Positions 1 to 9,047 of a DNA stretch of 64,000 nt are shown here, piece after piece (the first letter of the stretch is position 1; each line of letters begins with the position of its first letter). The stretch lies in the NCBI RefSeq assembly GCF_050908235.1, contig NZ_CP194340.1, one strand, 5' to 3'. Made by a program: the position numbers and the translations under genes. The notes under the pieces were generated by a model that was not told where the DNA came from, ran no database searches, and was given only the letters and a program-made list of their open reading frames with translations. This DNA comes from Pseudoramibacter alactolyticus. Its GTDB lineage: Bacteria; Bacillota; Clostridia; Eubacteriales; Eubacteriaceae.

Positions 1-1
1 G

Positions 2-340
2 ACGGAACCCGCGGCGTTCGTCGTCTGTCTGAACGACCGGGACGCCGACGGCACGGACATCAGCTGGATTTGGGACGTGGATTTCGAGCAAATCGTCGCC
101 ATGGGCGACAAGCTGACGGTTCTTTACGTTTCTGGCGTGCGCGCGGACGAAATGGCCCTGCGCTTTAAATACGCGGGGATCCCCGAGGATAAGATGCAGG
201 TGATTCCGGATTACGAAACGCTGATGCAGGCCTGCGCGGCCCAGGACCACCCGGTGTATATCATGCCGACTTACACCGCGATGATGGATCTGCGCGCGAA
301 GATCACGAAGCTTTACGGCATTAAAAATTTCTGGGAATAA
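2..340 (+). CDS. murT: Lipid II isoglutaminyl synthase subunit MurT, C-terminal part (5' cut by window edge)
   Basis: MurT is the Mur-ligase-like subunit that, with GatD, amidates the D-glutamate of lipid II at the cytoplasmic membrane. Only the last 112 codons are present; the frame is open from base 2. The visible part is the conserved C-terminal DUF1727-type region, with the ADGTDISWIWDVDFE stretch near the window edge and a C-terminus ending KNFWE. The partner gatD begins 11 bases after the stop, the usual two-gene order. The N-terminal ligase core and nucleotide-binding loop lie outside the window. An internal ATG at 77 is in frame but lies inside the conserved domain, so I do not take it as the start. 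Confidence 0.88.
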   Translation, partial: TEPAAFVVCLNDRDADGTDISWIWDVDFEQIVAMGDKLTVLYVSGVRADEMALRFKYAGIPEDKMQVIPDYETLMQACAAQDHPVYIMPTYTAMMDLRAKITKLYGIKNFWE

Positions 341-351
341 GGAGGCACCTG

Positions 352-1095
352 ATGAATAATGCGAAGCAAACCCTGCGGATTTGCCATCTTTATCCGGATG
401 TTTTAAACCTCTACGGGGACCGCGGCAACGTGATGTGCCTGACGAGGCGGCTTGAGTGGCGAGGTATTAATGCCGAGGTGACGGGGGTCTCGGTGGGCGA
501 GACGCTTTATGCGGCGGATTACGATCTCTTTTTCATCGGCGGCGGCCAGGACTTCGAGCAGGAGGTGCTCCTGCCGGATCTCGCGGCGGGCAAGGCGGCG
601 GAGATCGTCGCGGCCGTCGAAGACGGCAAGACCTTCCTCGCTATCTGCGGCGGCTATCAGATGCTCGGCCGGTATTATAAAACCTGGGACGGGCAGCAAT
701 GCGATTTCATCGGCGCGCTGGATCTTTATACCGTGGGTAAAAAGACGCGCATGATCGGCAATTATGCGTTCAGCTTCGACGACGTGCCGGGCACCGAGGT
801 GGTCGGTTTTGAAAACCACTCCGGCAAGACCTGGCTGGGCAGCGGCGTGCGCCCGATGGGCAAGGTGCTCGCGGGACACGGCAACAACGGCGAAGACGGC
901 ACCGAGGGGGCGCGCTATAAAAACGTCTTTGCGACCTACAGTCACGGCTGCCTGCTGCCGAAAAACCCGGTGGTGTGCGACGCGCTGCTCGCCACGGCCT
1001 TCACCCGCAAATACGGTGCGGCTGAGCTTGAACCGCTGGACGACGACATCGAAAACAACGCCCACGCCGCCATGAAAAAACGGCTGCTGGGCTGA
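352..1095 (+). CDS. gatD: Lipid II isoglutaminyl synthase glutaminase subunit GatD
   Basis: GatD hydrolyses glutamine and passes ammonia to MurT, which amidates the alpha-carboxyl of D-Glu in lipid II. The 247-residue protein is a class I (triad) glutamine amidotransferase of normal length. It has the N-terminal HLYPDVLNLYGDRGN signature, the nucleophile Cys99 in AICGGYQ, and His198 in the YSHGCLLPKNP segment. The start ATG is preceded by a strong AAGGAGG that overlaps the end of murT, so the two genes are almost certainly co-transcribed and translationally coupled. The cobyric-acid synthase-like glutaminase fold could suggest a cobalamin enzyme, but the murT neighbour settles the assignment. 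Confidence 0.92.
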   Translation: MNNAKQTLRICHLYPDVLNLYGDRGNVMCLTRRLEWRGINAEVTGVSVGETLYAADYDLFFIGGGQDFEQEVLLPDLAAGKAAEIVAAVEDGKTFLAICGGYQMLGRYYKTWDGQQCDFIGALDLYTVGKKTRMIGNYAFSFDDVPGTEVVGFENHSGKTWLGSGVRPMGKVLAGHGNNGEDGTEGARYKNVFATYSHGCLLPKNPVVCDALLATAFTRKYGAAELEPLDDDIENNAHAAMKKRLLG

Positions 1096-1142
1096 CGCGC
1101 AGCAATGTTTTTAGAATCTTTTAGAAATCGAGGCAAGGTACA

Positions 1143-2333
1143 GTGAATAGAGCCAACAGGATAGCCATCGCCGAAAGCTATGGGGACGAGGCCGTCGCCA
1201 TTCGCCGGGCGCTGCACCGCATCCCGGAGACCGGCTTTGAAGAACGCGAGACCCAAGCGTGGATCATGGATTATCTGGGGGCGCTGGGCTACGCGCCGGA
1301 GCCCATTGTGGACACGGGTGTGGCCCTTTTAATTCCGTCGGCGGACGGCAAGGACAGCGGATGCATCGTCTTTCGCGCGGACATGGACGCCCTGCCGGTC
1401 ACCGAGCCGGCGGCGACGCCCTTCCACTCGGATCATCCGGGGATGATGCACGCCTGCGGCCACGACGGCCACATGACGATGCTCCTGCTTTTGGCCAAAT
1501 GTCTGCACGATCATCCCGGGCTGCGTGCTCAGTCGGTGCTTTTGATCTTTCAGCCGGCCGAAGAGGGTCCCGGCGGGGCCGATCCGGTGTGTCGCTCCGG
1601 CATTTTTGAGCGAACCGGGGCCCGGGCCATCGTAGGCTATCATCTTTTTCCCGATGTGCCGGAGGGGACGATCACCATCGCGCCGGGGCCGGTGATCGCG
1701 ATGAACTCGGAAATTTATCTGGATGTGCACGGCACGGCCAGTCATGCCGCTCATCCCGATCGGGGACAGGATGCCCTCGTCGCGGCGGCGCAGCTGGTGC
1801 TCGCCGTTCAGACCATTGCCTCCCGCAGCCTCGATCCCGAGGATGCGGCCGTGGTGCATCTGGGAACCATTAACGGCGGCACCCGGATGAACATCGTTGC
1901 GGATCATGTGGCACTGACGGGCACAATGCGCTCCTTCAGCGAAGGGGTGCATCAAACCATCCGGCGGCGCATCCGCGAGATTGCTGCGGGCATCGGGACG
2001 GCAAACAGCGTGACGATTGATGTGAAGTTCATCGATATGTATCCGCCGGTGGTCAACGACACGGCCTTGTATCGGGCGGTTCGGCCACTCATCGGCGGAA
2101 ACGTTGCGCCCTTTGAAAAGCGTATGATCGCCGAGGACTTTGCCTATTACGGCAAGCATTTGCCGGCGCTGTTCATGGGGATCGGCGCGCGCAGCGAGGC
2201 CAAAGGCTTCACGGCCGAGCTGCACACCCCGGGCTTCGGATTTGACGAGAAAGTGCTGCTGCGCGGCCTTGAAACGGACCTGGCGATCGTCGCCGGCGTG
2301 CCGAGATCCTTTGACGGCACGGCTGAAGATTAG
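1143..2333 (+). CDS. M20 family amidohydrolase (N-acyl-amino-acid / hippurate hydrolase type)
   Basis: A 396-residue zinc-dependent amidohydrolase of the M20D type, the group that removes acyl groups from N-acyl amino acids or hydrolyses related amides. The metal-binding HACGHDGHM motif near residue 100 and the EEGPGGA motif that follows it are clear. The lid domain starts around residue 190 and a second metal-ligand region lies near the C-terminus (ELHTPGFGFDE). The start is a GTG behind a modest purine-rich site (GAGGCAAGG). It follows gatD by 47 bases and precedes a methyltransferase by 16. The true substrate cannot be told from sequence; indole-acetyl-amino-acid or diaminopimelate amides are alternatives. 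Confidence 0.8.
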   Translation: MNRANRIAIAESYGDEAVAIRRALHRIPETGFEERETQAWIMDYLGALGYAPEPIVDTGVALLIPSADGKDSGCIVFRADMDALPVTEPAATPFHSDHPGMMHACGHDGHMTMLLLLAKCLHDHPGLRAQSVLLIFQPAEEGPGGADPVCRSGIFERTGARAIVGYHLFPDVPEGTITIAPGPVIAMNSEIYLDVHGTASHAAHPDRGQDALVAAAQLVLAVQTIASRSLDPEDAAVVHLGTINGGTRMNIVADHVALTGTMRSFSEGVHQTIRRRIREIAAGIGTANSVTIDVKFIDMYPPVVNDTALYRAVRPLIGGNVAPFEKRMIAEDFAYYGKHLPALFMGIGARSEAKGFTAELHTPGFGFDEKVLLRGLETDLAIVAGVPRSFDGTAED

Positions 2334-2349
2334 TGATGAAGGAGAAAAA

Positions 2350-3090
2350 GTGTACGCGGATTTTTCAAAAGTTTATGACGAGCTGATGCAGGAAATCGAC
2401 TACGAAGCGTGGGGCGATTATCTCTTTCGCATCACCCTCAACGCGGCGCGGCCGATCAAAAAAGTGCTGGAATTCGGCTGCGGCACCGGCAATATCACTT
2501 TGGAACTGGCAAAGAAGGGATTTGAGGTGACGGCGGTGGACCTGTCAGAGGAGATGCTCACCGTGGCCGACGAGAAAGCGGACACTGCCGGACTTCCTGT
2601 GCGCTTTTTTAAAGGGGATATGAGCAATTTCCGCATCGACGAGCAGTTTGACGCGGTGTTTTGCTGCTGCGACAGCGTGAATTACCTGCCGACGATGCAG
2701 GATGTGGAGAATTTTATCATCTGTGCCAGCGAGGTGCTGGCGCCCGGGGGCATGCTGATTTTCGATATGAACACGCCGGAAAAATTTAAAAATGTGATAG
2801 GGAATAACACCTTTGTCTATAATTTCGATAACGTATTCTGCGTTTGGGAGAATCGACCGGATGCGGAGGGCGAAAAGGTGACCTATGATCTGTCTTTTTT
2901 TGTGAAGCGAGACGACGGCCTGTATGAACGCTTTGAAGAAACTCAGGCGCAGTACAGCTATCCGGTGGAAGACGTGTTTAAAATGCTCAAGGTGCCGGCG
3001 TTTAAAAATGCGAAAATCTATGATTTTGGAACGTTCTTGGCGGGCGGCTCCCTTAATGACCGGGTGCAGTTTGTCGCCGAGAAGCGCTGA
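2350..3090 (+). CDS. Class I SAM-dependent methyltransferase
   Basis: A 246-residue cytoplasmic methyltransferase. The SAM-binding motif I VLEFGCGTGNITLELAKK lies around residue 40, followed by the acidic end of strand beta-2 (VDLSEEML). A C-terminal beta-rich section is typical of small clostridial methyltransferases (YjaG/CheR-unrelated). The reading frame is open far upstream into the M20 gene, but the GTG at 2350 has an AAGGAG five bases before it and starts exactly where homology should begin (VYADFSKVYDELM). Substrate unknown. It closes the local forward transcription unit, which ends in a strong hairpin terminator. Confidence 0.75.
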   Translation: MYADFSKVYDELMQEIDYEAWGDYLFRITLNAARPIKKVLEFGCGTGNITLELAKKGFEVTAVDLSEEMLTVADEKADTAGLPVRFFKGDMSNFRIDEQFDAVFCCCDSVNYLPTMQDVENFIICASEVLAPGGMLIFDMNTPEKFKNVIGNNTFVYNFDNVFCVWENRPDAEGEKVTYDLSFFVKRDDGLYERFEETQAQYSYPVEDVFKMLKVPAFKNAKIYDFGTFLAGGSLNDRVQFVAEKR

Positions 3091-3102
3091 CCGAACAAAA
3101 TA

Positions 3103-3140
3103 AAAAACCTCGCAACGGCGTTGCGAGGTTTTTTGTTTTT
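3103..3140. terminator. Bidirectional intrinsic terminator
   Basis: AACCTCGCAAC and GTTGCGAGGTT form an 11-bp stem with a three-base loop. A-runs on the left and T-runs on the right make it work for both the forward methyltransferase and the converging reverse kinase-like gene. Confidence 0.9.
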
Positions 3141-3146
3141 GAAAAT

Positions 3147-3746
3147 TTATAGATGACGATAGACGGCGGCCAGCAGATCAACGGCCTCCTGCACACTGAA
3201 GATGGAAGCATCAAAGGCCATGTCATACTGACGCAGATCGTTCCAGTCCCGATCGGTGTAGTAGTTGTAGTATTGACGGCGGCGCTTGTCCATCTTCTTT
3301 ACGACGCTGGCGGCGTCCCGCTCCGAAAGCTGATCCCGTTTGCAAACCGTTTGAATGCGGAAGTTCAGCGGCGCGTAAATAAAGATATGCCGGCTGTCCG
3401 TTTTTTCCCGGAGAATATAGTCGGCGCAGCGCCCAACGATGATGCAGTCTTCATCTTCAGCGATCTGTTTGATAACCTTCGATTCAGCGCGGAATGCGGC
3501 GTCGTTCACCGTTTCGACAGAGATGTATCCCCGGCCGATATCATAATTGGCGATTTCGTAGAACCAGGGATTGGCCTTGCTTTCATCCGCCTTTTGAACC
3601 ATTTCTTCCGAAAGATTGGTCTTTTCGGCCGCCAGATGGATGATCTCCTTGTCGTAAAATCCAATATTTAATACTTTGGCAAGTTTTTGAGCGATGGCAC
3701 GGCCGTTGCTGCCAAACTCTCTGCCAATCGTAATTACTTTACCCAT
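3147..3746 (-). CDS. Cytidylate kinase-like family protein
   Basis: A 199-residue P-loop protein of the cytidylate-kinase-like group (Cytidylate_kin2). The N-terminus reads TIGREFGSNGRAIAQKLA, the family's variant of the phosphate-binding loop. Later segments (IIVGRCADYIL, FIYAPLNFRI) match the nucleoside monophosphate kinase core. I chose the ATG at 3746 because AAAGGAGG lies seven bases upstream; an ATG 18 bases earlier would put the ribosome-binding site inside the gene. True CMP kinase (Cmk) is a different, longer family, so the substrate is unproven. The gene stands alone, with a forward tRNA cluster upstream. Confidence 0.78.
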   Translation of the reverse strand: MGKVITIGREFGSNGRAIAQKLAKVLNIGFYDKEIIHLAAEKTNLSEEMVQKADESKANPWFYEIANYDIGRGYISVETVNDAAFRAESKVIKQIAEDEDCIIVGRCADYILREKTDSRHIFIYAPLNFRIQTVCKRDQLSERDAASVVKKMDKRRRQYYNYYTDRDWNDLRQYDMAFDASIFSVQEAVDLLAAVYRHL

Positions 3747-3902
3747 GACAATGCCTCCTTTCATGAGTTTTTATGACTAAAGTATAACATGTTTTGCAAA
3801 CATTTGCATTAAGAACGGAAAAAATAGGGAGTAGTCTTAATTTTTTAAAAGAAAAGAGCGCCAGACGTTAAAAATAAACAGCCATTTTTTCGAAAAAAAT
3901 AA

Positions 3903-3934
3903 TTGACAGAAATGGTCTTTTATCGTATTATAAT
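3903..3934 (+). promoter_or_regulatory. Promoter of the tRNA-Val/Asp/Phe/Gly/Cys cluster
   Basis: A perfect -35 TTGACA at 3903 is followed by overlapping -10 candidates, TATTAT (17-base spacer) and TATAAT (20-base spacer), about 22 bases before the first tRNA. Confidence 0.75.
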
Positions 3935-3955
3935 ACCTGTGCTTCATGACAGTAC

Positions 3956-4031
3956 GGTCGCTTAGCTCAGCTGGGAGAGCACCTGCCTTACAAGCAGGGG
4001 GTCACAGGTTCGAGCCCTGTAGCGACCACCA
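3956..4031 (+). tRNA. tRNA-Val (anticodon TAC)
   Basis: Full cloverleaf: acceptor GGTCGCT/AGCGACC, anticodon loop CTTACAA on stem CCTGC/GCAGG, T-loop GGTTCGAGCC, encoded CCA. First of five tandem tRNAs. Confidence 0.96.
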
Positions 4032-4037
4032 TCAGAT

Positions 4038-4114
4038 GGCCAGGTAGTTCAGTTGGTTAGAATGCCAGCCTGTCACGCTGGAGGTCGAGAGTTCGAGTCT
4101 CTTCCTGGTCGCCA
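4038..4114 (+). tRNA. tRNA-Asp (anticodon GTC)
   Basis: Acceptor GGCCAGG/CCTGGTC, anticodon loop CTGTCAC on stem CCAGC/GCTGG, CCA encoded. A near-identical second copy lies at 49072, differing by a G/A in the T-loop region. Confidence 0.96.
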
Positions 4115-4115
4115 T

Positions 4116-4191
4116 GCCCAGATAGCTCAGTCGGTAGAGCAGGGGACTGAAAATCCCCGTGTCGGTGGTTCGATTCCGCCTCTGGGCACCA
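4116..4191 (+). tRNA. tRNA-Phe (anticodon GAA)
   Basis: Acceptor GCCCAGA/TCTGGGC, anticodon loop CTGAAAA on stem GGGGA/TCCCC, CCA encoded. Only one base separates it from the preceding tRNA-Asp. Confidence 0.96.
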
Positions 4192-4201
4192 CTTAATGAA
4201 T

Positions 4202-4276
4202 GCGGAAGTGGCTCAGTGGTAGAGCATCGCCTTGCCAAGGCGAGGGTCGCGAGTTCAAATCTCGTCTTCCGCTCCA
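4202..4276 (+). tRNA. tRNA-Gly (anticodon GCC)
   Basis: Acceptor GCGGAAG/CTTCCGC, anticodon loop TTGCCAA on stem TCGCC/GGCGA, discriminator T, CCA encoded. Confidence 0.95.
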
Positions 4277-4284
4277 TTTTTTGC

Positions 4285-4358
4285 GGTGGCATAGCCAAGC
4301 GGTAAGGCACAGGTCTGCAACACCTTTATCCCCAGTTCGATTCTGGGTGCCACCTCCA
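4285..4358 (+). tRNA. tRNA-Cys (anticodon GCA)
   Basis: Acceptor GGTGGCA/TGCCACC, anticodon loop CTGCAAC on stem CAGGT/ACCTT, discriminator T, CCA encoded. Last of the cluster. Confidence 0.94.
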
Positions 4359-4369
4359 TTCGAAAAATG

Positions 4370-4400
4370 AACGCTAAACCAGCATGGTTTGGCGTTTTTT
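4370..4400 (+). terminator. Terminator of the tRNA cluster
   Basis: AACGCTAAACC pairs with GGTTTGGCGTT across a short loop and runs into six T residues, 12 bases after tRNA-Cys and before ruvA. Confidence 0.85.
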
Positions 4401-4447
4401 GCTATCTGAAACCAATGTGTTATGGCGCAACCAAACGGAGGAACGAC

Positions 4448-5062
4448 GTGTTTGAATATATCAAAGGGGAGCTTTCGGCGCAATCGGCCGATACCGTGGT
4501 GATCGAGAATAACGGCATCGGCTACCGGGTGCACGTGTCGCTGACGACCATTGCCGAATTGCCGCCGCTGCATGAGCAATTAAAGCTTTTGCTCTATCCG
4601 GCTTTTCGCGAGGACGACGTCACCCTCTACGGCTTCGCGACGGCCGAAGAGCGCGGGCTTTTCGGCACGCTCATCAGCATCTCGGGCATCGGGCCCAAGG
4701 CGGCGATGGGGCTGTTGTCTCAATTTGCCGAGCCCGAGCTCATCCGGCACATTGTGAACGCCGACGCTAAGGCCATTGCCCGGGCGCCGGGCATCGGCAA
4801 GAAAACCGCCGAACGCATCATCTTAGAGCTTAAGGATCGATACAAAGACGTTGTGGCGGAGGAAGGGGATGCGCCGGTCGGGGGCGCCACGGCAAAACTC
4901 CGGGCGGCGGACAATCTGACCAACGAGGGCGTCAATGGGCTGCTCGGGTTGGGCTATACCTATGCCGAGGCGTCGGACTTGGTGGCGCGGGCGCTGGCGC
5001 CGGATATGACTATCGAGGAGCTGCTCACGGCGGCGCTGGCACTGGCTGCTTCCGGGCGTTAG
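4448..5062 (+). CDS. ruvA: Holliday junction branch migration protein RuvA
   Basis: RuvA binds the four-way junction and loads RuvB for branch migration in recombinational repair. The 204-residue protein starts MFEYIKGEL (GTG codon), with an OB-fold N-terminal domain, two helix-hairpin-helix motifs (ISGIGPKAAMGL near residue 78 and APGIGKKTAERI near 113) and a C-terminal UBA-like domain that contacts RuvB. The open frame runs upstream into the tRNA terminator; the GTG at 4448 is preferred because GGAGG precedes it and it matches the family start. ruvB follows after 20 bases, the usual pair. Confidence 0.95.
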   Translation: MFEYIKGELSAQSADTVVIENNGIGYRVHVSLTTIAELPPLHEQLKLLLYPAFREDDVTLYGFATAEERGLFGTLISISGIGPKAAMGLLSQFAEPELIRHIVNADAKAIARAPGIGKKTAERIILELKDRYKDVVAEEGDAPVGGATAKLRAADNLTNEGVNGLLGLGYTYAEASDLVARALAPDMTIEELLTAALALAASGR

Positions 5063-5082
5063 GGCGATGAGGAATCAGCATC

Positions 5083-6144
5083 ATGAAAGATCGCATTATC
5101 ACAACTGAATTTACCGAGCCGGACATCGAGATCGAAAGTTCCCTGCGCCCGACCAGCCTGGAAGAATACATCGGGCAGAGCCGGGTAAAAAAACAGATGG
5201 GGATTTTTATCGCCGCGGCGAAAAATCGGGGAGAATCCCTCGACCACGTGCTGCTTTACGGCCCGCCGGGGTTGGGCAAGACCACGCTGGCTAATATTAT
5301 CGCCGGCGAGATGGGTACTCATATTCGCATCACCTCGGGACCGGCCATCGAAAAACCGGGGGATCTCGCTTCTATTTTGACGGGGCTGAAAGCCGGAGAC
5401 GTGCTTTTCATCGATGAAATTCATCGGATGCAGCGCCAGGTGGAGGAAGTGCTTTACCCGGCGATGGAGGACTTCGCCCTGGATATCATCATCGGCAAGG
5501 GGCCGGGGGCCAAGAGCGTTCGCCTGGATCTGCCGCGGTTCACCCTGGTGGGGGCGACCACCCGGGCGGGGCTGCTCTCGGCACCGCTGCGCGATCGTTT
5601 TGGCGTGGTGCAGCGGCTCGAGCTTTACGATGCGGCCGATCTTTCGGCCATTGTGCGCCGCTCCGCCGGGATTCTAAACATTGATCTGGATGAAGCCGGC
5701 GCTATGGAGCTCGCGCGCCGCAGCCGGGGCACCCCGCGCATTGCTAACCGATTGCTCAAGCGGGTGCGGGACTACGCCGAGACCGAGGGCAGCGGTCACA
5801 TTGATTTGGCGACGGCCCGGCGGGCCCTCGCGCTGTTTGAAGTGGACGACAAAGGCCTCGACGATATCGACCGGCTGATGCTGCGCACCATCGCTGAAAA
5901 ATTTGACGGCGGACCGGTGGGGCTTAACACCCTGGCGGCGGCCATCGGTGAAGAGCCCGGCACCATCGAAGAGGTTTATGAGCCGTATCTGATGCAGCTG
6001 GGATTCTTGTCGCGAACGCCCAGCGGGCGCATCATCACCTCGGCGGGATGCCGGCATTTGGGCATCGCGCCGCGCACCGGCAAGGGCGACGGTCAGCAGA
6101 TTTCGCTGTCGGCACTGCACGCCGAAAACGCAGAAGACGACTAA
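5083..6144 (+). CDS. ruvB: Holliday junction branch migration ATPase RuvB
   Basis: RuvB is the AAA+ ring motor that pumps DNA through the RuvA-bound Holliday junction. The 353-residue sequence shows the N-terminal RPTSLEEYIGQ motif, Walker A GPPGLGKTTL around residues 60-68, Walker B IDEIHRM, sensor TLVGATTRAG, the arginine-finger segment APLRDRFGV, and a C-terminal winged-helix domain (GFLSRTPSGR). The C-terminal tail after the winged helix is slightly longer than usual. It lies between ruvA and queA on the same strand, an arrangement common in Firmicutes. Confidence 0.96.
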   Translation: MKDRIITTEFTEPDIEIESSLRPTSLEEYIGQSRVKKQMGIFIAAAKNRGESLDHVLLYGPPGLGKTTLANIIAGEMGTHIRITSGPAIEKPGDLASILTGLKAGDVLFIDEIHRMQRQVEEVLYPAMEDFALDIIIGKGPGAKSVRLDLPRFTLVGATTRAGLLSAPLRDRFGVVQRLELYDAADLSAIVRRSAGILNIDLDEAGAMELARRSRGTPRIANRLLKRVRDYAETEGSGHIDLATARRALALFEVDDKGLDDIDRLMLRTIAEKFDGGPVGLNTLAAAIGEEPGTIEEVYEPYLMQLGFLSRTPSGRIITSAGCRHLGIAPRTGKGDGQQISLSALHAENAEDD

Positions 6145-6158
6145 GGCAGGAGCATCAT

Positions 6159-7208
<1,050 letters not shown>

Positions 7209-7225
7209 CACAGGGGAGCAGCGTT

Positions 7226-8377
7226 TTGTTTCGATACGAACTGATCAAAAAAGATAAATACACCGGGGCACGGCTCGGCCGCATCATCACCGACCACGGC
7301 GAGATCGAAACGCCGATCTTCATGCCGGTGGGCACCCAGGCCACGGTGAAGTCCATGAACAATCGGGAGCTTGAAGACATCGGGGCCCAGATCATTCTGG
7401 GCAACACCTATCACCTTTACCTGCGCCCGGGAGAAGACATCATGGCCAAAGCCGGCGGGCTGCACCGCTTCATGCACTGGGACAAGCCGATTCTCACCGA
7501 TTCCGGCGGCTTTCAGGTGTTCTCCCTGGGGCCGATGCGCAAGATCACCGAGGAAGGCGTGCACTTTGTTTCTCATCTGGATGGTTCCCGTCACTTCATG
7601 ACGCCGGAAAAGTCCATCCACATGCAAAACGTCATCGGGGCAGATATTATCATGTGCTTCGATGAATGCGCGCCGGCCGACGCGGATTATGCTTATACGA
7701 AAAAATCCACGGCCATGACGACGCGCTGGGCGGCACGCTGTCAGGCGGCCCACAAGCGTCCGGATGCACAGGCGCTGTTTGGTATTGTGCAGGGGGGCAT
7801 GTTTGACGATCTGCGGGCAAAGAGCGCTGCGGATTTGGTCGCCATGGATTTTCCGGGTTACGCCATCGGCGGGCTGAGCGTCGGGGAAAGCCACGACAAG
7901 ATGTATCACATGCTCGACGTGACAACGCCGCTTTTGCCGGAGAACAAGCCCCGTTATTTGATGGGCGTCGGTTCGGTGGACGCGCTGATTGAGGGCGTGA
8001 TCCGCGGCATCGACATGTTTGACTGCGTGCTCCAGACGCGCATCGCGAGAAACGGCACCGCTATGACATCCGAGGGCAAGAAGGTTATCCGCAACGCGGT
8101 TTATCAGGCGGATTTCTCTCCGCTGGATCCGGCATGCGACTGCTATGTGTGCCGCAATCACACCCGGGCTTATCTGCGCCATCTGATTAAATGCAAGGAA
8201 ATATTGGGCGCGCGGTTGTTGACATATCATAATTTATATTTTACACTTAAACTAATGGAAAAAATTCGGGAAGCGATCCGAAACGATGCTGTGCTGGAGT
8301 TGCGCGACTCGGTTTTTTGCCAATACGGAATTGAAAAGATAGGAGTTTATGAAAATGCAGGGAAATCCATTGGTTAA
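7226..8377 (+). CDS. tgt: tRNA-guanine transglycosylase (queuine/preQ1)
   Basis: Tgt exchanges guanine-34 of GUN-anticodon tRNAs for preQ1, upstream of QueA. The 383-residue protein has the substrate-binding DSGGFQVFSL motif near residue 92, the nucleophile region FDCVLQTRIARNG near 262, and the zinc site CDCYVCRNH with a downstream His. Translation starts at TTG, 17 bases after queA. The 3' end overlaps yajC by 29 bases in another frame, because the C-terminus carries a short extension past the usual end. The queA-tgt-yajC order is widespread in bacteria. Confidence 0.95.
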   Translation: MFRYELIKKDKYTGARLGRIITDHGEIETPIFMPVGTQATVKSMNNRELEDIGAQIILGNTYHLYLRPGEDIMAKAGGLHRFMHWDKPILTDSGGFQVFSLGPMRKITEEGVHFVSHLDGSRHFMTPEKSIHMQNVIGADIIMCFDECAPADADYAYTKKSTAMTTRWAARCQAAHKRPDAQALFGIVQGGMFDDLRAKSAADLVAMDFPGYAIGGLSVGESHDKMYHMLDVTTPLLPENKPRYLMGVGSVDALIEGVIRGIDMFDCVLQTRIARNGTAMTSEGKKVIRNAVYQADFSPLDPACDCYVCRNHTRAYLRHLIKCKEILGARLLTYHNLYFTLKLMEKIREAIRNDAVLELRDSVFCQYGIEKIGVYENAGKSIG

Positions 8378-8753
8378 TATTTTGCCGGTCATCATCTTGG
8401 CCGTGTTTTTATATTTTGTGATGATCCGCCCGCAGAGCAAGCGGCAGAAAAAAGTGAATGATATGCTGGCCAATATGAAAATTGGCGACGAAGTCATGAC
8501 AGCCGGCGGATTTTATGGTATTATTAACGCGTTGGATGACGAAAACGTCGTTTTGGAGCTCTTGCCGGATTTCCAAAAGGTGATGATCCGCAAGCAGTCC
8601 ATTGTCAAGGTGATCACCGCGCAGGATGAAGAAGCCGACGCGCCCGCAGAAGCGGAAGAGGCGGAAGCTTCAAAAGCGGCGGAACCGCAGGATCAGCCGG
8701 CGGCCGAACAGCCGGAAGCGACGGACACAGCGTCAGAATCCGAAAACGCATAA
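8349..8753 (+). CDS. yajC: Preprotein translocase subunit YajC
   Basis: YajC is the small membrane accessory of the SecDF-YajC complex. The 134-residue protein has one transmembrane segment (about residues 9-26, NILPVIILAVFLYFVMI) followed by the diagnostic IRPQSKRQKK and a compact soluble domain with KIGDEVMTAGGFYG. The last 35 residues form an acidic Glu/Ala/Pro-rich tail that is probably disordered and is longer than in most homologues. AGGAG lies just before the ATG, within tgt. secD and secF are not in the window. Confidence 0.93.
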   Translation: MKMQGNPLVNILPVIILAVFLYFVMIRPQSKRQKKVNDMLANMKIGDEVMTAGGFYGIINALDDENVVLELLPDFQKVMIRKQSIVKVITAQDEEADAPAEAEEAEASKAAEPQDQPAAEQPEATDTASESENA

Positions 8754-8786
8754 GCATCACAGAGGAACAAAGGAAGGGGTATCATC

Positions 8787-8927
8787 ATGAAACACGTAAA
8801 GATTATCAGCAAGGGCCGTCTTTGTGATACGAAGAACAAAGGCTGCGGCGAATGCCAGACATCCTGCCAGTCAGCTTGCAAAACCTCCTGCACCGTTGGG
8901 AATCAGCAGTGCAAAAACGTTCAGTAA
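8787..8927 (+). CDS. scfA: SCIFF ranthipeptide precursor (46 aa)
   Basis: A 46-residue precursor of the 'six cysteines in forty-five' family, too short for most gene callers. It starts MKHVKIISKG and ends with the hallmark block GECQTSCQSACKTSCTVGNQ. Family members are modified by a radical-SAM maturase that forms Cys thioether links to other residues. Here seven Cys are present (13, 20, 23, 27, 31, 35, 42); Cys13 is additional to the six of the core block. An AAGGAAGGGG site lies about six bases before the ATG. The maturase gene follows after a hairpin. The product is a hallmark of Clostridia; its role is not settled, though signalling has been proposed for ranthipeptides. Confidence 0.93.
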   Translation: MKHVKIISKGRLCDTKNKGCGECQTSCQSACKTSCTVGNQQCKNVQ

Positions 8928-8948
8928 AATCTGAATGACGTCAGCGCC

Positions 8949-8987
8949 AAACAGGCAGATGCGGATTTGTCCGGTCTGCCTGTTTTT
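8949..8987 (+). terminator. Hairpin terminator between SCIFF gene and maturase
   Basis: AACAGGCAGA pairs with TCTGCCTGTT and continues into T residues. Its position suggests the short peptide mRNA is made in excess and the maturase by read-through. Confidence 0.8.
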
Positions 8988-9047
8988 ATGTTCGACGCCC
9001 TTTGATAACGCTAACCAGAGGAACGCTAAAACAAGAAGAGGAACCCA

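Noticed and set aside
4367..4447. N-terminal extension of RuvA
   Set aside because: It would translate the tRNA terminator; the GTG at 4448 has its own GGAGG.
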